DNA of 64,000 bases, taken from positions 74,574,504-74,638,503 of the forward strand of contig NC_090280.1 in assembly GCF_037392515.1 (NCBI RefSeq), given 5' to 3'. Shown one piece after another: positions 48,930 to 59,350 of this stretch (position 1 is its first letter; every line of letters begins with the position of its first letter). Origin of the DNA: Haliotis asinina. Taxonomy: Eukaryota; Mollusca; Gastropoda; Lepetellida; Haliotidae. The notes beneath the pieces were generated by a model, which worked only from the letters and a program-made list of their open reading frames with translations, made no database searches and was not told where the DNA came from. Both the position numbers and the translations under genes were made by a program.

Positions 48930-51900
48930 ATGAGATCATGGGCTTGCCTTGCGTTTTTTACCATCTTCAATTGCTCAAAAGCAGAAGGCCTGAGTCATAG
49001 TGGGTATGTGTCCATTAATCTTAACGACGTTAAGTTATTTGCGGCAAAGTGCGTTTGATGCAGTGTTCAGTTGGAGCATGAATATAGAGAATGTTTCATG
49101 CAATATTTCATACCTGTATACAAATAGTTTCTTGTGATGTTTTATCTATATCCTCTGACGTTATGATGGAGCATTACGTAATGTCAAAGATCATCAAACT
49201 GCATGAAGATGTTTCTTTAATTTACATTTGAAAATATGTACACAATTCGTGAAAATGTTTATCTATTTCAGTGACAATGTCTGTCATCACTATGTAGTAA
49301 GCAAGACCTCGACCAATGAGAAATACACGGTCTCGTGTAACTTCTGGAATTGGGGAAGATGCACTAAATATAGAACAAAGTAAGAATATTTTGATATAAC
49401 AATGTTTGAAAACTGGTATTAAATACTAAATCCAACGTGTTAAGAGCATTCATATTCGTTATTTGTATTGTGACTTCAAGAAATGACTTAATGGCTCATA
49501 CTTTATCAACGACCAAGGACGGTCCAGACCCATGGTGAGATGGCGTGAGAGCAACTATTAAATATGTCAACAAATGTACATTAATTATGACTATTGCTAC
49601 ACGACGATTACACATATTCATTAGGTTTACTTACATTTTAGAGGTTTGTACACTCTTGATAAAGTTTTGTCTGAAACAGATATTGATATCAGTTTCCGGT
49701 CATGCTTGTATCTATCTCATGTTTTCTACTTGTTTATCTGACCCTGGTCAATGCTAACTCTAGAGTATGAGTGTACGTTTATCCTTGACTGTGCTTTAAA
49801 ACCTTTGTGTGACTGCTTCGGGTTATTATTCTGTTGCCATTGATGTTGTAATCATTATTTTATCAAGTCGAATCTGGCATTCATTATCAGGTCAGTTTTG
49901 TTCACATTTGTGAGGTATATTCAATGGTATTGCATCCATGAATGCACAGTGGACACTATTACGGTGAGGGTGATTTCAAAATCAAGCCGACAAGATCAAG
50001 CCCATGTCACATGCGTTAAGTTAATCCACAATTTCTACAGTTGCTGCAAGCATTCTTTCAATGCAACGAACATGGTCTTTATGACAATAACATCATCGGA
50101 CAGAAAATATCCTCCATGCAATACCATGGGATACATACACTCAATGCTAGACAGACAGACAGACAGACAGGCAGACAGGCACTACTATATTGTACCTGGC
50201 TTCCAAATCCCTGTCACGTCATCACATTAGAAGGTTGTTATTTAACATGCTTTTTGCTATCATTGGCCATATACGTATGGCATTATTTTGCAATATACCA
50301 TCGTCTCTTCATTTAGTCTTCTCACAAGGAAGTGGGTAAATATACTAATTTTACAGTTAAACACCAAATATAAATTGTCCATCAATTATCACATACAACA
50401 TGACTGTGGACATAATGCTTTAATTATGAATTTACAGATACACCACCATATCGCGTGCAGTATATGCGTGCTGTTCAGGATGGCGGTCTGCCAACAACAG
50501 GGATTGCGACTTGGGTATTGTATCTGATAACCCTTTTCCTTAACATTCATATTTGGTGTTGTGGCGCCTTTGGGTCCCATTGCACTCCGATTTGCTTTCT
50601 ATAGTCGTGTGGACTGAACAATTGCTGGTGTGTGTCTCGCAAAGGGAAATGCCCGTGAGCTGCGTCGCCGAGACTCCAGTTCAAATCGTCATTAAGCAGG
50701 ACTCACTTACATATGTTGTCTGCAGAAGTGATATGAGGGAGCTGGCATTTATCTTTCTGAAAGGTTTTCATTCAATCTCCAAACGTTTACTGTGTATTAG
50801 GGAATTATGTCCGCCATGTCTTACTGAATAACCATAACCATTTACATGTATTACTGAATTACGTTAACCATCTATAACTGAATTTCGTGAGTCATATTCA
50901 AATATTACTGAATTACATTGTCCTTCTACTGCTGAATTACATGGACCATATGCATGCATTACTGAATTATCATATCCATGACTGTATTAATGAAGATTAC
51001 AGCATCCATGTCATACTGAATAATAACCATTAAGTTTACCATAATTACCCTTGTTCTTTATACTGTTATGCCAACGTAATGAACCTTTCCAACATTTTTT
51101 CCTGCCAGATTTTATTCGATGTCGATGTCGAGGTTTGATATAACGGTAAAGTAGTTTAGTGATTCAGCAGAGGTTTCTTGATAAAATATACAACGTAAGT
51201 AAAAGTTAAAAATAATGTCGGTAGAGATTTCCGTCCAGTCATGATATTTCGGAACAGTGAATATGCGTCTTGATTTAACCCAGCAACACGAAGACATTAC
51301 TCCCAGATCATCTAGCTGTGTCCCTACGTTTGCCAACGTATAACATCCATAGATAAGTGTTTATTGTACTGACATAACTGTTGTCTCTACCAGCCATCTG
51401 TGACGGCAAGGACAACACAAACGGAGCCTGCAACCGGAAAGGAAGCTGTGTTGCACCAAACAAGTGTTCCTGTGAAACTGGTTACACTGGATCAAGATGT
51501 AGTAAGTGCCACGGCTGTATTTATTGTTTGTCTACTCTTAGTCTAAGGGATTTTGATGAGCTAGGATTCACCCTTTCCTTGTATTACATCAGCTAACCTG
51601 ATATAAATTTGCGTCATACATGACGCCAGCTATCAATGTGCTCCAACTCTAAATTAGATCCCAGTGTACGTTAATTAAACACGGAGAAACTCAACATGAG
51701 TTTCCGAATGAAATGCGATTTTCCCTAAAGTACAGAAAATATATTTTCAAAGTTTGGAAATGGCTGACAGTGTTTGCAGAGGTTTTGTTTTGAAATGTTG
51801 GTTAGTGTGGACATATTTGGGGACAGAGAATATATCCGTGTTAGTCAAAGTAAGCGTTCGTCTCTGTAACCGTTAACCAGTGATTACTGAATTACGTTAA

Positions 51901-53819
51901 CTTCTTATTACTGAATTAGGTTAACTATCTATAACTGAATTTCGTGAACGGTATTAATGTATTACTGAATTACAGTAACCATGAATTACTGAATTATACC
52001 AACGGTGACTGCATTACTGAATTCCATTATCCATGTATCACTGAATAACGTTAGACACTACTTTTCCTTGCTTTTTGGATGCCCTGTGTTGAAACCTTTG
52101 TGCTAATGAACTTTGAGTAATGAACCTTTTTGAAGGCATATTTGAAGGCATAGTTTTTATTCACATGGGACAGAAGTCAATTTATTGAAATTCCAACCTC
52201 CCCAGTTCTTCTTCCCTTGTGACAAATAAATGAAAGTGTTGGTTTATCCATTAGGAGCTGACAATATATCAATGTAACAGCAAGCCATGACATTCTGAGC
52301 AACGTCAATTCTCTTTACCTATGCTGTAATGTTAATACAAAACTTTTTCAAGCCATAGTGTTGTGTTCGTGGAAGAACCAATGGTGTTGGCCTGGAGACT
52401 GTCCAGATAGACAGCTGAGGACGTCCTGTATGTGCAGGAAGGGCTTTGTTAAGAAAGACGGCGGTTCTAGTTACACAAAGTGTGACCGTAAGTAATCTTT
52501 CGTAAATGTTATTGCTAACAACAAAGTAAATTTAATTATGACATTAACAGGAATTGGTAAAGATTCAGACTAGAACGGATATGGGGGATGGGGATATCAG
52601 GCTCACTGACCGGTTGACACATACCATTGTATTCCAAATGAGTGTGTCAACGGTGATGATGTTAATCACTGGATTGTCTGGACTAGACTCGAATATTTAC
52701 AGACCGTTGTATATTGCTGTGTGCGGCGTTTAACAACAATCAGGCATCTGACGTTAGTTGTAAAGTCAATGGATGAAATCATGATGATATGTTACTGAAG
52801 TTCTGATCATATGAACATACTGTTATTGAAAATATGTTCAGGTTCTGTCTCTGATTGTTATGCGAGACTTATATTATTGCTATATTCTGAAATACACGGA
52901 AGCAATCAGGGAAAAGGAGATGTCAAACTGAATGCAGTTTATCACAGGTTGAAGTTCTGACTATATATCTGATTATTGTCCCATCCATTTGCAGTTGTTG
53001 AAAAACCAGAACTTCTGACATGCCGCATTGGGATGGTAGATGCAGACGGAAGCACCAAGAACTCCACACACGGCTCAAATACTGGATGTCAATATGAATC
53101 TGATTCGTATATCAATCTGAAACCCGAATCTATGTTCTACATGTTTGAATCAAAGTTCGACAATATCAACATCACAAATCCCCCAAACTTCATCTACGAG
53201 CAAGGATGTGGAATAACTGCTTCTAAAGCGACATTAACGAAGATTCAAATCACTGGTACAGTCATCTTATCGTTTTGACCAACACATGATCTGATAATTG
53301 AATTTAATTGATAAATGGTTTAATTGATATATGCATGTGGTTTAATGAAGGGGAGAGGTATATAAGAAATCAGTTTCTCGTGTAACTAGACTTCAGCTCG
53401 ATGGACAAATGCATAAACCACTCGATTATGCCATGTCCCTTACTATCAAAATTCGACAATTCTGACATAAAAACAAATCAAATAGCATCAGAGTGAGTCG
53501 ATGTGAAAACAATTGATGTCCTCTTTCATTCAGAACACCACAATGTGACCATAAGCGAAACAAATATGCCTAAATAGAAGAAATTACGGCACTCAGAAGC
53601 ATACAATCATATTTCATCGCAACAGTTTTCACTTAATTACTTCACAAAACCTTCAGATCGCTTGTATTTTCCTAATACAGGGGCAGAGTCAAGTCTGTCC
53701 ACAGTACCACTGCATGGAGGTGATGCCTGCTCGAAGACATTGGGTGATACCAAGCCATCTAGTAACTTAAAGTGTTCGAGGACTCTACAGATATCAACAG
53801 ACATGCAGGACGGGGAAAG
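48930..53819 (+). CDS. Gene 3: secreted EMI/EGF protein, VWDE-like N-terminal part, 3' end not seen
   Basis: Seven phase-consistent exons: 48930-49003, 49272-49379, 50438-50514, 51394-51501, 52359-52487, 52995-53255, 53681-53819 (896 nt, about 298 residues, ending at a GT donor). The ATG begins a signal peptide (MRSWACLAFFTIFNC...). Residues about 27-87 form an EMI domain: NVCHHYVVS, then CNFWNWGRCTKYR, then the ACCSGW motif and a final Cys. Next comes an EGF-like domain with six cysteines (CDGKDNTNGAC ... KCSCETGYTGSRC), then a second Cys-rich segment (WCWPGDC ... SCMCRKGF), then a beta-like region with N-glycosylation sites. This order resembles the start of von Willebrand factor D and EGF domain (VWDE-like) proteins, which is a family-level inference. 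A 5' UTR acceptor (TTTCAG) lies just upstream of the ATG, so an upstream non-coding exon is possible. The next exons would lie beyond the transposon-filled stretch after 53820. Confidence 0.75.
50148..50180. repeat. (GACA)n microsatellite
   Basis: About eight GACA/GGCA units in an intron of gene 3. Confidence 0.85.
50817..51030. repeat. ATTACTGAATTAC minisatellite, block 1
   Basis: TTACTGAATTACGTTAACCA and variants recur every 25-35 bp in the intron before the EGF exon of gene 3. Confidence 0.75.
51882..52052. repeat. ATTACTGAATTAC minisatellite, block 2
   Basis: The same unit family as at 50817-51030 recurs in the next intron of gene 3, again followed by a CTAATGAACTTTGAGTAATG-like sequence. 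Confidence 0.75.
52575..52742 (+). mobile_element. SINE A copy with AACAA-type tail
   Basis: ATCAGGCTCACTGACCGG, TTGACACATACCATTGTATT, GTTAATCACTGGATTGTCTG, ATTTACAGACCGTTG and GTGCGGCGTTTAACAACAAT. It lies in an intron of gene 3. Confidence 0.65.
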
Positions 53820-54115
53820 GTAATATGAGCACTGCAGTAGTATTTATAGACGGGCACGAGTGCAGCCCCCTCTATGGTATGCTACAGGTTTAATTCCGGC
53901 ACAAAGGGTATGAAATAGGATGCGAAATGATTCCAGAACGACAATGTGTTGTCCTTGTTTGTTTGGTTTTTTGTTGTTGCTGTTGTTCTGTTTCTGTTTT
54001 CTGACGTACCATCCCGGTGTTTTTAAATATATTAAATATAGCTATTATATTCTGCTACAACGTTATGAATGGGGCCTAGCATAAATTTATAAGTCAGCAA
54101 AGGAGTGGGTTGAAA
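53820..54115. other. Start of the last visible intron of gene 3
   Basis: The stretch after the donor at 53820 contains a T/TTG-rich run near 53960-54000 and no exon that I can support. The Polinton fossil follows. No downstream exon of gene 3 was found up to 64000. Confidence 0.45.
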
Positions 54116-54119
54116 ATGG

Positions 54120-56280
54120 AGTGGCTTCTGTGGACTCCAGCCACGCCACGTCTCACCTGGACTTGGTGCTTGGCTAGCAGCTGCGAGACGGCTCCCTCGT
54201 GACCAGGGTCAGTTTGCAGGAAGGCAGGCCAGGCCAGGCCAAGTGACTGCGTTTGTAGATGTATTCTAAGGCTTTGGCAACTTCATTTGAATCTTTGGTT
54301 GTCAACGGTTCAGCTCCCCTGTAGTGACTGGAAACGTCAATGACGGTCAGTGCATACTGTAGAGATGGTGGCCACGTCTTTCCAGTATCCATCTGGGCTG
54401 TAATTCATGATTCTATGTACGTAAAGTTTCTCTTACTTCAACATTCGCATGTGTTCATATGCGTGAGTCGTGAGCGTCCATGACAATCCATCATTTGGTG
54501 TCCATATGTGGCAAGGAGGTTCTGGTAAGGGTGATGCTATAGATGTTATAATTATGACTTCAGAGCATATTCATTTGATGTTTGAACGTTATATTCTTGA
54601 AAAGAGCTTGTTTGTAGTGGTAGTGTTTGATGGATTAAGAAATACGTCATGAAACAACACAATATATTTTGGGTCGTAACCTGATGTATTCTGCGATCGG
54701 CGTCCACGCGCATTCGTCCTTCATTTTGCCGTGCATTATATTTTTGTGACATGTCTGCGCAAAGGATGGTCTTTCGGGTATTCAGTGGTGTCATACAAAT
54801 GGCTATGATCAGTCATTTCCTTGTACACGTCTTTCCATCAGCAGCAATTTCGTGTCACTATCCAGCACTTTGCACTTGTCACCGTGCTGTTGTTTCAATT
54901 CCTTGTTGCAAAAGTCATACATGAGGTGTTTGGACAGGTCCAGGATGCACAAACCCACATCTTGTGGGCAGAGTCGGGTTCTGTCAGGTACACCAATTTG
55001 ACTTTGAGTATGGTACCGATGTTCAAACCTGGTGTGATGTTCATGATGTCCATTTCATCGTCAAACCATTCGAAACTTACTACAGGTAGATAATCACTTA
55101 TAGCCCTAACATGGAATTTGTTGCCATCAAGATAGAGGATGTGGTTGGAGAGCTGATTCAGATTATAGCCATCCACATATTTCTTGTTGGTCTTCGTGTA
55201 CCCTTTGTAGACCATGGAAATCCCAGCGTGCATTTCTTGCTTGATGGACAGGATCATATATCATAATCTGTTCGGAGGTCAAGTTTTACACTGGGTTTCT
55301 TCAGCAGAGCATCCCAAGAGAGACCGCAGCTGGTGTAGTACCAGGCAGAGTCAAACTGATTCTGTTTAAACGTCTTTTTATAAATTTTGAAGACGCCAGC
55401 GAGCAGGAGCACGTCTGTTTTCAACTAGAGATCATGATAATTGCTTAACTGCTGACAGTTGAGTTTGTCTCACACATTGAGGCCGTGTTCGTAATCGTCC
55501 TTGTAAATGTTCGAGTTGGCTAAGCAACAATAAAAGCAGTCGATAGGAGTCAGTTTCGCTTCCATGAATCGAGTCCAATCGTTCATGTATTCGTAGGGGT
55601 ACATCCCCTTCCTCAGGGGCAGAGATCGAGTCTTGTCAGTGTATGGATTCTTGATGGTGAAATTGTCCGAGCCGCTGGCCTTCAACAAACTGTCAAGGGA
55701 TGACAGGAGAAAGTGGGCACTTTTGACGGATCTCTTATAACGAGAACAAGATTTATTTTTCCATTTGTTGGGATGCACATTAACTTATTGTCGATCTTTG
55801 AAGTGGCCTGCATGATAAGGTGGGCTTCATAGCCGTGAAGGTTGTAAAAACAACACCACAAGGATGGGTACTGTTACGAGTTTGACGTTGCACGCGTTGT
55901 GGGCGGCACCTCTGTATTGACTGGTGGTGATGTGGCAATGATCACTTAAGACATCCCTGTTCAGAGGTTCATCACATACGTGGCAGTAAGTTCTGTTGTT
56001 GTGAGCTAGTAGTCGTCTGGAGTCACTGGCATGAGCACGATGTTGGATATAGGGTTGTCCGAATCGTTTTTCTTCATGCAGTAGGCAGGGGAGGAAACGT
56101 TCATATGGGTCTTCGACCTCGGTACACCACAGGCTCTTTTGTTTGTCCATCACATCGTATGACCAAGTAGCCGAACCGAAGCATTGTGGTGCTGGGTGCT
56201 GGGTTTTGTACGTGAAACTTTGTTCAGCTGTGTCGGTCGTGTCGTGGTCGATATGCAAAGTCGAATGATGAATTAGTTCA
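54120..56280 (-). mobile_element. Polinton/Maverick fossil: integrase and protein-primed DNA polymerase B remnants
   Basis: Two recognisable parts lie on the minus strand. At about 54120-54400 is a piece resembling the core of a Polinton integrase (LTVIDVSSHYRGAEPLTTKD). At about 54890-56260 are pieces of the protein-primed family B polymerase (CHVCDEPLNRDVLSDHCH followed by RGAAHNACN; YEYMNDWTRF). The element is clearly broken, with at least half a dozen breaks, and covers only a small part of a full Polinton of 15-20 kb. No capsid part or terminal repeats were seen. It looks moderately old and is best treated as a fossil in or beyond the last visible intron of gene 3. Confidence 0.7.
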
Positions 56281-56430
56281 AATGCAAAAATCAGTTAATG
56301 GATACGAATTGATGTCAAGGATTACTTTTTACACTTGATATGTGTATTCATGTATACATGTAGGGGGATTTTTCATGAATTTGGGGTTTTTTGGGGGGGT
56401 TTTTTAACTGTTGATTTTAACTTGAATGAG

Positions 56431-56590
56431 TTGCTAGGTAAAGCAATATGGCTGCCTGACCTAACAATGGGGCTTTGTCCAAGACCCTTGTTGCTAGATC
56501 AGGAAAGATGGCTGTCCAGCCAAACAATGGGCCTTTGTCCAAGATCGTCGTTGCTAGGATAAGCAAGATGGCCACCAAACCTACCAACGC
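56431..56590 (+). repeat. 60-bp tandem repeat, about 2.7 copies
   Basis: Units start at 56431, 56491 and 56551, each opening with TTGCTAG and containing AAGATGGC or AATATGGC and, in the first two, CTTTGTCCAAGA. The period is exactly 60 bp and the last copy is partial. It contains a short open frame but no sign that it is coding. Confidence 0.7.
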
Positions 56591-56899
56591 CGATCAATAA
56601 AGCATGGGACAGCGTTTATTTTTCACAAAATATGTGAAATATTGAATGAACCATTGATGTAGAATAAATTAGACTAAACAAACTATCTATATTACTCAGC
56701 CTGTTTCCAGACTCAACAATCTGTATATGTATCAACAATCAGATTCAGTGATCTATCTATGCTTACATGTTGTGATGATTATTTTTATGATTGATTTCCA
56801 ATTCTCTTATTGTACTCATGACCCACAGATCTTGTAAATTAGCATTAAGAATGGTGTCAAGAACTTTAAAGTTGCCCGTGTGCCAAATGTAAGTTTTCA

Positions 56900-57450
56900 C
56901 ATAGCTTAATATTTTTGCCAGCCATAGAGCCTATCCAGATAGCTTTTGGTTTTTCCAATGTCCATTTTGAGGCCAGACATTGCATGAAAGGAATGTAATG
57001 TTTAAATATCGGTTTTTAGGCTCAATTCATATCCTTTGAAAAAGTTGATCAGAAAAAGTTGAGTATCGTTTGCATATTGCCCTAAAACATGTCCTTGCCC
57101 ATTCAAAGTGATACCTTTAATATCTTTGTTTTGCCTAATCAATCAGCCTGTATTTTGGCTCCGAATAAGAAGAGGTAAGGAGACATGGGGTCGCCTTGTC
57201 CATAGCCAAGTTCATTATAGAATAGTGAAGATAAATGGCCATTTGTACATAATGAAATCTTTATAGACAGTATCTAACGCTTTGTCAAAATCGATCAACA
57301 GTAACATACTAATTTTCTTTACTTCCTTCATTTCAAACATAATATCACAAGGTAACCTAGTGTTGTCACTCATACATTTACCTGGGATAAATCCTCCTTG
57401 ATGTTTATGAATGAGTAAGGACAGAGTTTTCTTAATCCATACATGAACTG
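56900..57450 (-). mobile_element. Old LINE reverse-transcriptase remnant (L1/Tx1-like), decayed
   Basis: On the minus strand the sequence can be read in pieces as reverse-transcriptase blocks in the right order: QGGFIPGK with SDNTRL, then LLLIDFDKALD, then GDPMSPYLFLF, then GQYANDTQLFL (the catalytic YADD box changed to YAND), then MSGLKMDIGKTK. These are the blocks of L1/Tx1-type LINEs. Stops and frame changes interrupt them, so it is an old pseudogene unrelated to the LINE at the right edge. No endonuclease part or tail is identified. Confidence 0.65.
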
Positions 57451-57581
57451 ATAATTTTATATACAGAATTTAACAGCGGCCTCCAGTTTTTTAGAAGTTT
57501 CCTATTTTTTGTTAGCTTCTGGAATGCAGGTAATAAGCCCCTAAACATTGTAATAGATAATATTTCATGTGTTTGTGTGTA

Positions 57582-57589
<8 letters not shown>

Positions 57590-57612
<23 letters not shown>

Positions 57613-57636
57613 TCGAGAGAGAGAGAGAGAGAGATC
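57590..57636 (+). repeat. (GA)n microsatellite
   Basis: A run of GA dinucleotides with one interruption (ATC), preceded by a short GT-rich run. Confidence 0.85.
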
Positions 57637-57639
57637 TGC

Positions 57640-58796
57640 TTCTAAAGTCAGATCTTTTGCATGTTCTTGTTTGATATTTTCAGGTTTCAATTTGTCTGAT
57701 GATAATTCGGCAAGGAGATCCTCATTAATTTCTTGAAAATTGTTCCTTATTTCATCTTTTTTCCATTTCTAAAGTTTCAGTATTTTTCCTTTTTGTTTTA
57801 TTTTTTAAGAGACAGTTTTGCCTCTGACTTTCACGATGAATGTCTCTAAGAATAGTGGATCACTGATAGTAATTTCTAACTAAAGTTAAAATAGTTCTAA
57901 ACTGTAACTATTCATAGGAGAACAATATCCGTGTATTCCATAATTCTCAGAAGAGATACGTTGAATCTCCAGCACCTTTTTTTCTATTCTCAAAGCGTTA
58001 GATTAGTATCCCCCAATTGTTAACTTCGTCAATATCACCATTATATCCATGATGAGATAGGGATAGGTAATCATTCTATTGATTATCCAGTTCAATTTAG
58101 ATTCGATTATTGCTTCGTCTCGTTGGTATACATTGTTTGGTAAGTGCAATACACATAAAGCCTTTTTGTCCATACTGGGCTGACCGAAATTCTCTGTGTC
58201 CCCAAGATCCGAGAACACGATGGTGGCAGTTCGACTCGGGTTTAAAACGTCACCCACGGTTATATTCATATTCTGCCACAGTCTTAAATTGGTTTTCCGA
58301 TACTTTCTCTGACGAGATTTGTTTTTAGGTAAAGAATCTTTGTGACCACGATTTTTTTCTCCAAGTTAATCGACATTTGCATGAGTATTAACGTCTTTCT
58401 GTATATAATCGAGCAAACATGATATTGATGTGTTTTTAGGCCAACAGAGTTTTACTCCTGGTATAATTTCAAGATCTTGGTGATGCCTCTCAGAGAAAGA
58501 CTTCGATATAAAGAATTGTTTGGAATCCCTTGTACAGCATCTAACTAATCTTCGAATTCAAGCACTAACTATAAGTAAACTCGTATTTGTGTTATCCGGT
58601 CGACTCGCTAGCAAAAGACCAGTTTTTCTCAGGATGAGATTCATGGGCACACTCCTTCTGTGTGAGGGGATGTAAGCTGCGATGAGAATCCCCTTACTGA
58701 TGACTTTCATTAAATAATGATCCTTCATCACCACAAACAGGTTGGGAGAAATGAGGGTGATATCGAGTAACCAGTCAGTTTGGGGAGATCATCATA
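57640..58796. other. Unassigned stretch between the two LINEs
   Basis: On the minus strand an open frame of 88 codons (58003-58269) continues upstream as decayed coding-like sequence to about 58790, which suggests one more dead mobile-element gene. I cannot assign the family. 57640-58000 is AT-rich and shows nothing. Confidence 0.35.
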
Positions 58797-59350
58797 GTGA
58801 GTGAGTGAGTGAGTGAGTGAGTGAGTTAATGTTTAACGTCACATCGGCAATATTGCAGCCATATCGTGACGAGAACAAACATGACAAAAAAGAATATATA
58901 TCGATATTATGAAGACCTTGTCTACGAAGGACAGTAAAATCACTAGACTATCACAGTTAGTATTAAAACTAGCGTTGAAACTTAAAAAAAATGATAGTAT
59001 CACTATTTGGACAGTACAACATAAAAACAGGCTATAGATCGCCAACAACAGAGGGTAGATCACCATACCAGGGACCATGGGGACTTACAGTACCTCTGCT
59101 ACCTGCGGGTCCCTGGCTGGATTTACACCATCCCCTCAGCTGTTGGTGACTGTATACAAGATTAGCCACAAATTAAAATGACACATATTCTACGATTAAA
59201 AAAGTGGAAGATTAAATCTTAAACCGTTTTGGGACTTACGTACCCTCTCAGGAGGACAATACTTTTACGGTACTTCAACCCCCTTCGAGGATACAGCCAC
59301 TAACAATCTTAGCTGCTAATTCAACTTCCAATCATAAAATACTTATTTAT

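Noticed and set aside
53681-53819. Gene 3 ending at the stop shortly after 53819
   Set aside because: The exon ends at a clear GT donor (AAAG then GTAATA) and no polyadenylation signal follows closely, so continuation is more likely.
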